Origin: Pseudomonas sp. MM211
Lineage (GTDB): Bacteria; Pseudomonadota; Gammaproteobacteria; Pseudomonadales; Pseudomonadaceae
Assembly (NCBI RefSeq): GCF_020386635.1
Contig: NZ_CP081942.1
Location: 310,001-374,000, forward strand
DNA length: 64,000 nt
Reading direction: 5' to 3'
Shown here in pieces: positions 37,303-45,728 of this stretch. A program made the translations under genes and the position numbers. Within the stretch, counting starts at the first letter, position 1, and the number at the start of each line of letters is the position of its first letter. The notes beneath the pieces are model-generated. The model was given only the letters and a program-made list of their open reading frames with translations, had not been told where the DNA came from and did not search any database.

Positions 37303-37404
37303 ACTCGATGAGAGCCGCAGGCCCACACCGAGCGCTTTGCGTCAGCTCGAGACCTGGCTGGAGAACTGGCTTACGGCAGCGACGACGCACTCTGCGTCCT
37401 TCTG
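37303..37404. repeat. Left direct repeat B (3' fragment of chemotaxis gene)
   Basis: 102 bp about 88-90% identical by eye to 44056-44159, the 3' end and downstream flank of the methyl-accepting chemotaxis gene. On the minus strand it encodes the gene's last ~20 codons (KDAECVVAAVSQFSSQVSS, stop at 37342-37344). The homology ends abruptly at 37404, where the palindromic repeat begins. It is a boundary duplication, not a gene. Confidence 0.82.
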
Positions 37405-37420
37405 AGGCAGAAAAGGGGAC

Positions 37421-37490
37421 GGCAGAAAAGGGACAGATTTATTTTTCGGCGCTGGTTGATGTGCCATTAAATAAATCTGTCCCCTTTTTC
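37421..37490. repeat. Palindromic ~68-bp repeat, copy 1
   Basis: Arms AAAAGGGACAGATTTATTT / AAATAAATCTGTCCCCTTTT around the loop TTCGGCGCTGGTTGATG-TGCCATT. Copies 2 and 3 lie at 38698 and 39192. An extra partial arm (GCAGAAAAGGGGAC) precedes it at 37408-37420. REP-like; in other bacteria such AAAAGGGGACAG-type palindromes are associated with REP/RAYT transposases, but none is encoded here. Confidence 0.8.
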
Positions 37491-37518
37491 CCCCAATCAA
37501 TATCACATAGGAATTGGC

Positions 37519-38338
37519 ATGAATACCGAAGAATTTCTCTCCGCAGCATCTCAAATCAAAGATGTCATCGCCTTCATTATCCCGATAACAATATCGATAT
37601 TTGCCTTTCTATATGTCCGAGCCCGAGCTGGATCCGCAGGATTTATTCACGATCGTCTCTGGCGATTACTTGGTGGAAAGAAAGACTATCAGAACACGAT
37701 GCTTCAAAATGAATATAGCCAATTAAGCGATCATGAGAAATTCAATTACAGCACGGGCATTAGATTCCCAAGCCAAAGGAAGATCACAGAGGCATTGGTT
37801 TGGCTTCATGAGCGTGGGATCGGGTTAGAAGAAGTTGTTAGGGTCAGGAGGTTTTTTAATCCGAGCCTCATTTCATTTGATAAGCCATGTCTACTCGGCT
37901 ATAGGCTCAGCCACTGAACTACTATGTCATTTCTCATCGGGGCAACGATAATTTTTATTTTATCTTTTCTGCCTGCCGCGCTCTTGACCATAAAGAAAAC
38001 AGACACTGTAATCTGGGCTTCTACCTCCATGGTCACAGATTGGAATGGCTACGGCTGGCAAATAAAAGGAGGAGGACTGCATTGACGGGAAGATTGAGAA
38101 AATTAAGTTAGATCCCCATGACGAAATGGTCATTTGTGACATCCTCACTAAAGAAGAAAATGCGAAGCATCTACAGTCATCTATGCTGACTCAGAAAATC
38201 TTTGGGGGTATGTTTTGGGCTATTTTCAGTTTTTTAGCGTTTGTGTCTGTACGGGCACTGGTGATTGCTAAACAGGCAAATGCGCTCTTTGAGCGAGCTC
38301 TAGCTCATCAACCACTTCAAGAACAGCTTCCTTTCTAA
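37519..38338 (+). pseudogene. Decayed membrane protein gene (nonsense + frameshift)
   Basis: Three pieces read as one ~272-residue protein. 37519-37917 encodes an N-terminal membrane helix and a soluble part ending RLSH before a TGA (37915-37917). The same frame resumes immediately as TTMSFLIGATIIFIL, so TGG to TGA at that codon would explain the break. At 38062-38068 the frame is lost again; dropping one A from the AAAA run joins WQIK to EEDCIDGKIEKIKL and to the piece ending at 38338, which has a third helix. It is reminiscent of DUF6216-type membrane proteins, but I am not sure. Visibly AT-rich compared with the flanking core genes. Confidence 0.65.
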
Positions 38339-38436
38339 GTAAAAGACTAAGCTCTCGTTCGAATGGATATGCGCTAATCTGGATCATCGAGATAAACCGT
38401 CTCAGGAACAGTTAAATCAACCTTCTCGCAGCGTCA

Positions 38437-38471
38437 GAAAAAATGTCCGCTTGTGATTGGGAAGCGGACAT
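38437..38471 (-). terminator. Terminator for a leftward transcript
   Basis: A perfect 10-bp stem ATGTCCGCTT / AAGCGGACAT (38443-38471), which on the minus strand runs into TTTTTT. It lies 20 bp past the stop of the truncated gene at 38491. Confidence 0.8.
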
Positions 38472-38490
38472 GCCGGTGAGGATGTAGCAT

Positions 38491-38693
38491 TTAGCTACCC
38501 CGAAGTGGAATTTCGCGTTTCTCATAAATATAATCAACGCGCTCACATCCTACGATCCAGCGTCCAGCCATATTGATGGTCATTGAATTAGTTGCGCCCA
38601 CCTCCTCTTTGGAGAGAAATCTGGTGCTGAAAGGGGGGTATAGGATTCTTTTGCCCATACACTTCATTTCGGCAGGTGCAAGCAGTATGGCAA
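38491..38693 (-). pseudogene. Truncated small gene remnant
   Basis: An open minus-strand frame ends at a TAA (38491-38493) and reads LAILLAPAEMKCMGKRILYP at its upstream side, like the end of a signal peptide. It continues to a C-terminal WIVGCERVDYIYEKREIPL. It has its own terminator downstream but no start: the frame runs straight into palindromic repeat copy 2 at 38698. An internal ATG would give about 57 residues. I read it as a gene cut by arrival of the repeat. The rest of 38339-38928 shows nothing else. Confidence 0.4.
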
Positions 38694-38697
38694 GCTG

Positions 38698-38761
38698 CAG
38701 AAAAGGGGACAGATTTATTTTTCGGCGCTGGTTGATGTGCCATTAAATAAATCTGCCCCCT
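38698..38761. repeat. Palindromic repeat, copy 2
   Basis: Near-identical to copy 1 (CAGAAAAGGGGACAGATTTATTTTT ... arm split here as AAATAAATCTGCCCCC). It ends the open frame of the truncated gene at 38491-38693. Confidence 0.82.
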
Positions 38762-38928
38762 CCTCTAAGTTACCTACAACAAAAAGAAGAAGAAGCAGGG
38801 ATTAACGCCCCCGACTGAAACTTTTAAAAATTACGCCAAACAACGATAAAGGCTAAATAACCAAAACCACCACTCTCCACACTGACCTGAAAACATCAAA
38901 GACTCATAACTAGCCAAGTGCCATATAT

Positions 38929-39165
38929 CTACAGAGACGGAAAATAACCCGCATTGATATTCAACCATTGACTAAACTGAACTAGAGCCCCAGGAATACA
39001 AAACTTGACACCTCTAAAGTAAAGCCCACCACCCTTCCCACCAAATAAATCTAGGGCGAGCGAAACAACCATCAGGGCAACCCCGGAGCAGGCAAGAACA
39101 AATGAAATCAAATTAAAAGTAGTCCAACATAAATAAATAAAACATTCAAAACTAAAGACAATCAT
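38929..39165 (-). CDS. Possible small membrane protein
   Basis: 78 residues with two hydrophobic segments (about 5-24 and 26-45) and a Gly-rich turn (GGKGGGLYF). It is flanked by palindromic repeat copies 2 and 3. AT-rich codon use matches hamAB, and no family is recognised. The ribosome-binding site is poor, so it may be spurious. Confidence 0.4.
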   Translation of the reverse strand: MIVFSFECFIYLCWTTFNLISFVLACSGVALMVVSLALDLFGGKGGGLYFRGVKFCIPGALVQFSQWLNINAGYFPSL

Positions 39166-39191
39166 ATACCGTAATTACCGTACCTGAATCA

Positions 39192-39260
39192 CAGAAAAGG
39201 GGATCGATTTATTTTTCGGCGCTGGTTGATGTGCCATTAAATAAATCTGCCCCCTTTTTC
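39192..39260. repeat. Palindromic repeat, copy 3
   Basis: Same ~68-bp element (one arm GGGGATCGATTTATTT, other arm AAATAAATCTGCCCCC), 66 bp past the hamB stop. In the leftward direction the hairpin ends in TTTT, so it may also terminate hamAB. Confidence 0.82.
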
Positions 39261-39326
39261 TATTGCTATTTCCTCCCACAAACGAGGAATTTTCTGCTAC
39301 CAAGAGCTCCTACTCTTCATCTAAAA

Positions 39327-41948
39327 TTAACTAGAAGCCAAGGTATCAATAGTTCTCAAGGTAAAAATAACTTTATCGATTTCTGCCAAAATTACAGGGC
39401 TAAGTTTGAAGGGTGACGAGTCAAACTTTAAAAGCTTTTCTCTTGCGGCTGCCACATCAAGATTGCTATCAGGGATGATTCTTTGAAGCTCAGAAGCAGC
39501 AATGCGAGAGAGTCCCAACTCCAGAAATGCGCGCCCTGTATTCGTGCTGATGCCCAGTTCCAGAGCCAGCGCGAAGTCAAAAATTTCGGGAACCCTGTGA
39601 GTCAGGCCATTATCATTAAATACATGGATCAATATATCAGTATAGGCCTTACCCATCTGCACAAGCTGAAACCGAATGACGTCTTCAATGGTTTCAAACG
39701 CGCTCTTGATGACCTTACTCGGATTAGCATCTGCGATAACCTTAGCCTTGTAGCCTGGAATGGTATTAAAATTAAGCTTCTCTAGGTTACGTTTCTTGTT
39801 AATCCGACGTCTTTCGCTTATCACCTCATACTTTAAAATTACTGGATAGGGCTTTCCCTCCATCCACTTAACTGCAATACGGGCTACGTAGCCACCGAAA
39901 TTTTTATCAAACCCTTTTATATACCTGAAAAGTATATTGAATATTTCCTTGTAATGAGCAAAGGCTTTCTTACCTAAATCCGCTGGATTTTTAGGTACCA
40001 CTTCGTCGATAGTGCCATCCTTCAGCCGCTTGATGAGGTGAGCCATCAACCTATCCAGAGCGAACAAATCTAATGTCCAGTTCCCTTCTATAACGTGCTG
40101 GGGTAGCTTGAGGTCGTTAGAAGCTTCATCAGCTGCATTTTGAAGATCCTGCAACTCAAAGTAATTTAAGTCCGGCGCGATCCTATCAAGATATTCCTTA
40201 ACTATTCCTTGTCGAGATTTACTAACAAGAATACCGGCTGAAGCAACTGCATTACGGGAATACTCATCTCTAGGTTTGGATTCAAGCTTCCCTTTACTTA
40301 GCACTGTAACAACATCCTTGTAGTTTTCAGTTACAAACTCAGAAAGCGCAGACTTGATAGTAAACTTATAAAAAATGTCCATTGGCTGAGCACTCCAATC
40401 ATCATAATCGATGAGGAATACGTTCCCGACGATATCTTTGGCCATGCGCCCGGCTCTACCGGCAAAATTCCAAAGCAGAGCTGGATCCAGCATCACGCTA
40501 TGACCGCGCCCTCTGGCAGGCGTACTTATAAATACATTTCGAGCTGGAAGATTGATACCCTGAAACAGGGTTGTAGTGCACACAAGGAATTTGATCGTGC
40601 CGGCACGAAACGCGGACTCAATGGCTTCACGCAGCAGGGATGGCATCTGCCCATAATGGAATGCCACCCCTTTTTTAACCATTCCTATTAAGTGATACTC
40701 GGGGTGTATATGTTCCTTGATAAAGGTGGCGAGTTCATTATTGTCAACATGATCTAAACCTATGGCAATTGAACCGGCAATAGTTGCGGCCTCAGTAGGC
40801 GTTTTTGCATATATCAAAGATCCACCGCCGCGCCCCAACTCTAGTGCTACAGCAGCGAGCCTGCTTTCAACCAAGTCAAGGCCAACGCTGCACGGCATAC
40901 TTCCTATATGAGAGCCTCCATGAGAGTTGAGTAACTTAAAGTCTAGCTGATTTAGAGCTGGTGTTTTTGATACCACGATACGGTTTTGCAGGACGGGGGA
41001 CACAGAGGTGCTGACTTCTGAAACTCCAGATATCCCCAAACTATCTAATGCAGTTTCAAAACCTTGAGCCCCGGGTGCGAGCAGAACCACATGCGTTTTC
41101 TGATCACGGGAGTAGCACTGTTCAATGCAATCCTGCAGTATCATCCCTCGGGCCCCATCTGATAAATTTTGGGCCTCGTCTACGACTACAAGTTTTATTG
41201 GGGATGAGGTTATCGAAAGAAGGGCTTTGAACCGCTCCTGGGTAAGCACGAAGACTTGCCGCGGCAAGTTCTCAAAAGTAGGAATATCTGTAACACGAAT
41301 AGCCAAATCGCTTGAAAGCCGCTCTTTTACTTTCAGTTGAACTTCAGACAATAGGGCGCGCGTAGGCGCAATGTAGACGAACACGTAAGATGGAAGCGTC
41401 AAGGCATCTCTACAAAGATGCTCAATTACCAAGAATGACTTTCCAGCGGAGGTAGGTGCAGAAATAGCTAAAGACTTCCCACTCTGGAGAGAGCCCCACA
41501 CCTTCCGCTGATAATCGGTTAGTGCAATGGCCGCCCCTGCTACTTCAACTGTATTTAGCTGCTCGACAACATTCCTCTGGATCATTCCTAATAAGGTTGA
41601 GGGCTTCGTAGAGAACCGCTCCTCAGCATAAATTAAACTAGGAAAATTCCCAATTTCAGTCAGTATCGCCGCACACCGTTCAAGCACCCCCGGTTCCTGC
41701 GATATTAACATGGCATTAAAAGCTATCGTTTGAGCCAAGCTGATATGCGACTCAACCCCAGATTGTGCAAATACTGATGCGCAATAAAGCATTTTTCCGA
41801 TTGCGTCATTATCAGGCAATCCATGGGGTTGTATAATTGAGTCAGGTAGTACACTGGCCGCACCACAAGCTTGGAGATGGCTTAGTGCAAACTTAAACTT
41901 CTCATTCGTTGCAAACCTCGACGAGAGTTCTGCTGCAAAAGTACTCAT
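39327..41948 (-). CDS. hamB: Hachiman defence helicase HamB
   Basis: An 873-residue superfamily-2 helicase of the Ski2/Hel308 type. Motif I is APTSAGKS (164-171), motif II DEAQ (257-260), followed by IV/V-like FLVCTTTLFQGINLPA (454-469) and motif VI NFAGRAGR (494-501). A long C-terminal part (about 520-873) has no motif I recognise. HamB is paired with the nuclease HamA in Hachiman, an anti-phage system in which the complex senses damaged or altered DNA and degrades DNA indiscriminately (established for other Hachiman systems). The ATG overlaps the hamA stop (ATGA). Codon use is AT-rich, unlike the flanking core genes, pointing to horizontal transfer. Confidence 0.9.
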   Translation of the reverse strand: MSTFAAELSSRFATNEKFKFALSHLQACGAASVLPDSIIQPHGLPDNDAIGKMLYCASVFAQSGVESHISLAQTIAFNAMLISQEPGVLERCAAILTEIGNFPSLIYAEERFSTKPSTLLGMIQRNVVEQLNTVEVAGAAIALTDYQRKVWGSLQSGKSLAISAPTSAGKSFLVIEHLCRDALTLPSYVFVYIAPTRALLSEVQLKVKERLSSDLAIRVTDIPTFENLPRQVFVLTQERFKALLSITSSPIKLVVVDEAQNLSDGARGMILQDCIEQCYSRDQKTHVVLLAPGAQGFETALDSLGISGVSEVSTSVSPVLQNRIVVSKTPALNQLDFKLLNSHGGSHIGSMPCSVGLDLVESRLAAVALELGRGGGSLIYAKTPTEAATIAGSIAIGLDHVDNNELATFIKEHIHPEYHLIGMVKKGVAFHYGQMPSLLREAIESAFRAGTIKFLVCTTTLFQGINLPARNVFISTPARGRGHSVMLDPALLWNFAGRAGRMAKDIVGNVFLIDYDDWSAQPMDIFYKFTIKSALSEFVTENYKDVVTVLSKGKLESKPRDEYSRNAVASAGILVSKSRQGIVKEYLDRIAPDLNYFELQDLQNAADEASNDLKLPQHVIEGNWTLDLFALDRLMAHLIKRLKDGTIDEVVPKNPADLGKKAFAHYKEIFNILFRYIKGFDKNFGGYVARIAVKWMEGKPYPVILKYEVISERRRINKKRNLEKLNFNTIPGYKAKVIADANPSKVIKSAFETIEDVIRFQLVQMGKAYTDILIHVFNDNGLTHRVPEIFDFALALELGISTNTGRAFLELGLSRIAASELQRIIPDSNLDVAAAREKLLKFDSSPFKLSPVILAEIDKVIFTLRTIDTLASS

Positions 41949-42991
41949 ATTTTTCCACCCTTAATTGCTGAGGGCGAAGTTAGAGGGACATCAGAATCCA
42001 AACTCGCTATCCCTATCGACTCGTAAAACATTTCTCTTAGCTCATCGACATCAGGTACAGCCACCAAATAAACCATGCATTTATTTGGATCGACTCCCTT
42101 AACACCTAGCTGGTTATCGAGGTTAGTAAAATGTCTGTTTAAGTCTCCTTTATACAGTTCCCCGAAATAATCCTCATGCTTGGATAACGGGCCGTCATCG
42201 ACTTCAAGCTTGTTCGCAAAATGCTTGACCTCTGAATAACAGACTACCCCGACAGATCGCTCACGCTTGGGAGCATTGGGATTACCAAATACGTCCAGAT
42301 AATTTAGCATCAGATCTTTATCAGCTGGATCCAGTACATCAAGATTTCCTAAGCTGGTTACCAGCCCGTACTCATGCTCATATTGCCCGTCATCTTTGAG
42401 AAAGCCAGAAACGGAGTCTGCATAGTCAGCAGTACCACTGGCGGCGGTACCTGCGAGCTTGGACTCAAGAAAGAAAACATTCAGCTCACCGTTGACTACG
42501 GATGCGTGAATACCATCGAGGCCATAAACAGGCATGTTATTGGAGGTTTTCAAGGCCATCTTGGCAATTAGTTGAGAGGCCTGAAGGTGGTGTACGGCGA
42601 CGCAGTATGCGAGTACTTCACCCACCTCGCTGGCTCTAGATGGGTTAGCCTGTCGAAACTCAATGAATGCCTTTCTAACAGCCCGGCTGAGTTCTTGCGC
42701 AGCTGACACATCGCCGTTTTGCGCTGATGCCATCTGAGCTTGGTATGCATCTCGGCGTCGACGACTCAGTGCATAATTCGCCGCTTGATTTCCAAGGAAG
42801 TCGGAAAAAGCTCTTATACTGGGAATATCTTCCTTGAATCGTACATGCAGAAGTGCGACCCGTGGAGCCTTATAGGGAGGAACGCTCGTTAAATCCACGA
42901 CACACTTAACAAAACGATCCAATGGTGATTTATCCAAGAGTTTCTGGATAACACTACTGAGCGACGGCGGACTATCTGCAGGTGACGACAC
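41945..42991 (-). CDS. hamA: Hachiman defence nuclease HamA (DUF1837)
   Basis: A 348-residue DUF1837 protein. A PD-(D/E)xK-like site is visible: Asp159 in YGLDGIHAS and Glu176-x-Lys178 in FFLESKL, with a preceding helix carrying GEVLAY (Glu125). These agree with HamA being the effector nuclease held in check by HamB. It begins with GTG at 42991; an ATG alternative is not near. It is upstream of and coupled to hamB, the standard Hachiman order. The helicase neighbour and ESK motif make the call secure; the specific phages targeted cannot be read from sequence. Confidence 0.88.
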   Translation of the reverse strand: MSSPADSPPSLSSVIQKLLDKSPLDRFVKCVVDLTSVPPYKAPRVALLHVRFKEDIPSIRAFSDFLGNQAANYALSRRRRDAYQAQMASAQNGDVSAAQELSRAVRKAFIEFRQANPSRASEVGEVLAYCVAVHHLQASQLIAKMALKTSNNMPVYGLDGIHASVVNGELNVFFLESKLAGTAASGTADYADSVSGFLKDDGQYEHEYGLVTSLGNLDVLDPADKDLMLNYLDVFGNPNAPKRERSVGVVCYSEVKHFANKLEVDDGPLSKHEDYFGELYKGDLNRHFTNLDNQLGVKGVDPNKCMVYLVAVPDVDELREMFYESIGIASLDSDVPLTSPSAIKGGKI

Positions 42992-43342
42992 TGATCCGAT
43001 CCTTGGTTTTGCCTAAGGCATAGGCTGGCACTGTTTGACGCGCTTGCACAAACACAGGTCTGATCATGACTCGAAAAGAGTCAATTTGCCACTATCCTTA
43101 CGACGCCCGTCGAGCTACTCGGTAAGCATTCATGACGTGCTTCGCTCGATCAGTGGGCCACTGCATGGATAGAAGTGGTCGATGGGACTTGGTAAGCGTG
43201 GTGGATTTCTCCAGAGCGGTATGGTGGAGAACGATTGCCAGTGAACCTTCCTGTCCACTCAGGAAAAGCCTGTATTCGAAACAAGGCGATTGCCGTGACC
43301 AACCGGCTCTAGGTCTGTTGCCGTTTCAACCCGAGCCGCGTT

Positions 43343-43459
43343 GTTGCGAGAAATCTCGCCAGGCTAGGCAGCTATCCACTAGGTGGGGGAATGGACTGGC
43401 CGTCCGCGTTTTCCCTTGCCAAGTCCTCCAACGACGCCTGGCGAGATTTCTCGCACAAC
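43343..43459. repeat. BIME-like pair of inverted palindromes upstream of hamA
   Basis: Two arms, GTTGCGAGAAATCTCGCCAGGC (43343-43364, written in two parts GTTGCGAGAAAT and CTCGCCAGGC) and its inverse at 43436-43459, are 71 bp apart. Each arm is itself a hairpin (GCGAG-AAAT-CTCGC). The rest of 42992-43496 contains no convincing gene. TGACTC-GAAAA-GAGTCA at 43067-43083 is a small palindrome that could be an operator for hamA. Confidence 0.75.
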
Positions 43460-43496
43460 CCGCAGGGCCGCAGCCGTAACATACTAATCATCAACG

Positions 43497-43691
43497 TCAC
43501 TTAGGCCCCACGTTCAGAGAGCTAACATAGCCACGCAGGTGGGTCATCGCAGCTGACTCAGGAGTGAGGCCTCGTAGAATCGTGGTGCGCTGAGTTCCGT
43601 CTGGAAGCAGCACCAGTATTTCGTCGCCTAAGTCTGTGTAGGACGCGGCATAAACGACGCCGTCATGTACCAAGATGATTTCTTCTTCCAT
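43497..43691 (-). CDS. Small hypothetical protein
   Basis: 64 residues, alternating hydrophobic and charged (IILVHDGVVYAASYTDLGDEILVLLPDG), a compact beta-like pattern without membrane segment. The frame lacks the AT-rich codon use of hamAB. The ribosome-binding site is weak (AGAGA) and no family is recognised. It lies inside the island near its right end. The following 43692-43903 is AT-rich and holds no gene I can see. Confidence 0.5.
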   Translation of the reverse strand: MEEEIILVHDGVVYAASYTDLGDEILVLLPDGTQRTTILRGLTPESAAMTHLRGYVSSLNVGPK

Positions 43692-43903
43692 TAATAATCT
43701 CTAAATCGTGTTTTGAGCGTATCTGACGAAGTGAGTCAGCATGTCTACACCACACCCTAGTAAAGCAATCCAATACGCTCAGGCATAGCTAAACAGAACG
43801 CATTCGATCAGTGCCAGGATAAAGGATATTTGAAGGGATAAGACGATATAAACAACCATGAAAACTTCATTAAAATCAGACAGATAAAATAAATTTTAGC
43901 TCT

Positions 43904-43993
43904 TGGTGCCGCACCATACGACACAAGGCCCCGCAAAAATGCGTGGCCTTGTCGTTTCTGGCAGTTGCTTATGCAGCGCCCACGAGAAGTCCA
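43904..43993. repeat. Right direct repeat A (tRNA-Thr 3' end and terminator)
   Basis: Starts TTGGTGCCGCACCATACGAC, the last bases of tRNA-Thr with one G missing, and continues through the same hairpin (ACAAGGCC-CCGCA / TGCG-GGCCTTGT) as 36732-36761. No tRNA body precedes it. It marks the right edge of the island. Confidence 0.8.
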
Positions 43994-44055
43994 CTAGAGC
44001 GAACGACTCAAGGCTGGGTCGGGTATTGCCAAGCTTGGCGGGCTCGATCAGAAGC

Positions 44056-44159
44056 GCTCGATGAGTCACCCGCAGGCCCTCACCGAGCGCTTTGCGTCAG
44101 TTCGAGACCTGGCTGGAGAACTGGCTCACGGCGGCGACGACGCACTCGGCGTCCTTCTG
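44056..44159. repeat. Right direct repeat B (3' end of chemotaxis gene)
   Basis: Homologous to 37303-37404. Here it is the true 3' end and downstream flank of the chemotaxis gene; the left copy is the detached fragment. Confidence 0.82.
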
Positions 44160-45489
44160 GATATCCTGGATCACGGTGTCGGAGTCGTTGGCCAGGGTCA
44201 GTGCTTCATCGGCCAGCTCGCGGCTGCGGTTGATCACGTCGACAGCATTGGAGGCGAGCTCCTGGTTCTGTTGCACCACGCCGACAATTTCCTGGGTGGC
44301 TTTCGAGGGCCCTTGAAGCGAGCTGACGGACTTCATCTGCCACCACGGCGAAACCACGGCCTTGCTCACCCGCACGTGCAGCTTCTATCGCGGCATTGAG
44401 CGCTAGCAGGTTGGTCTGGTCGGCGATGCCGCTGATGGCTTTGACGATGGCTTCGATCATCTGGCCCTGCTGATCCAGCGCCTGAATACCCTGGGTGGCG
44501 TTCTCCATCGAGCTGGCCAGGCGATGCAGCACTTCGACCGTATTACGGATGACCTCACGGCCCTTGCTGGCGCTGGTGTCCGTCTGCAGCGATGTGCTGT
44601 AGGCCAGGTTGGCGGCCTGGGCGACGGCTTTTTCCAGGTTCACCTGCTCGGTGATCACGGTGGCGAACTTCACCACCTTGTAGAGCTTGCCGTGAATATC
44701 GGTGATGGGGTTGTAGGAGGCTTCCAGCCAGACGTCTCGACCGCTGCTGTCGATGCGGCGGAAGCGCGCGACGACGAATTCACCGCGGCGCAAGCGCTCC
44801 CAGAACTGACGATAGCCCTCCGAGGCACTCTCCTCGGCGGTGCAGAACATGCGGTGGTGCTTGCCCACAACCTGCGCGAGGTTGTAGCCCATGCCGCGCA
44901 GGAAGGAATCGTTGGCGGTGATGACCGTACCGTCCAGGCTGAATTCGATTACCGCCGTCGAGCGCAGCAGCGCCTTGACCAGGCTCTCGTTCTCCAGCGA
45001 CGCCTCGATGGTGCGCGTCAGGTTGCTGGAGTGGATGACCACCTGCTTTGTGCCACTCAAATGATCGCTCATGGGAATGACCACAGAACGCAGCCATACG
45101 TGCTGGCCATCCTTGCCCAGCAAGCGCAAGGCACCGTTGAAATGGCGACGCTCCTTGATCGCGGAGAGCGCGCGCAACTGGTGCGGGTCACGGGCCAGTT
45201 CCGACGGCGATAGCTGGGTCAGGTACTGCCCCTCGACTTCCCCGGCCCGGTAGCCGAGTTCGTTCTGGAACAGCTCGTTGACACGCTCGATGCGGCCATC
45301 CGCGCTGAGCTGGATGATGATCATTTCCTTTTCGAGGTTCTCCCTTACCTCCTCCTGCATCGCTAAGCGAGCTTCCAGCTCACTGTTGATTTGTTTGAGG
45401 CGAGAGTTGAACACGACAAGGACTCCAGAGTAGGTATCACTGCATCGGCCCGAGGACGAGAATCTTGAAAAGTGAGTATTGCCGAACAT
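44097..45489 (-). pseudogene. PAS-domain chemotaxis transducer (BdlA-like), frameshifted
   Basis: About 463 residues when joined. It is soluble, with two PAS domains (about 45-155 and 165-280: [47 protein letters not shown]) and a short MCP signalling region with the hairpin [20 protein letters not shown]. This layout matches BdlA, the biofilm-dispersion transducer. In the GGGCCC run at 44307-44312 one extra base shifts the frame after VRQLASRA. Removing it gives [15 protein letters not shown], continuing to the stop at 44097. As given the product loses about 70 residues of its coiled coil. The start at 45489 ([10 protein letters not shown]) is preferred over a 44-residue leftward extension. 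Confidence 0.85.
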
Positions 45490-45728
45490 GGCCTTCTTGA
45501 GCACGGATCGCTCGCACGCCAGCGGCCAGGCACAGGGTTGCGCTTGCAATAAGCACTCAGCGAGTAAGGCTGGATTGTCGCTGCAGGCAACTATGCAGGG
45601 TTGGCGTCCTGGCAAGGGCAAGAAGCATCAGTCGCTATCGCGGTTTTAACGTGCCTGGCGGGCGACCACCCCTTGGAGGTGAGGCCTATGTGGGGATCTT
45701 CTGATTCGCCCCCTGCAAGGCTACATGA

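Noticed and set aside
37342..37554. 70-residue minus-strand frame containing MAHQPAPKNKSVPF
   Set aside because: The N-terminal part is translation of the palindromic repeat and the C-terminal part is the detached 3' end of the chemotaxis gene. The same repeat-derived peptide appears at copies 2 and 3.
43132..43479. 115-codon open frame on the plus strand
   Set aside because: It runs through the BIME-like inverted repeats, has no ribosome-binding site, and the product is Arg/Cys/Trp-rich without pattern.
36726..44056. Integrase or transposase for the island
   Set aside because: I searched both strands between the repeats and found no tyrosine or serine recombinase and no DDE or Y1 transposase motif.
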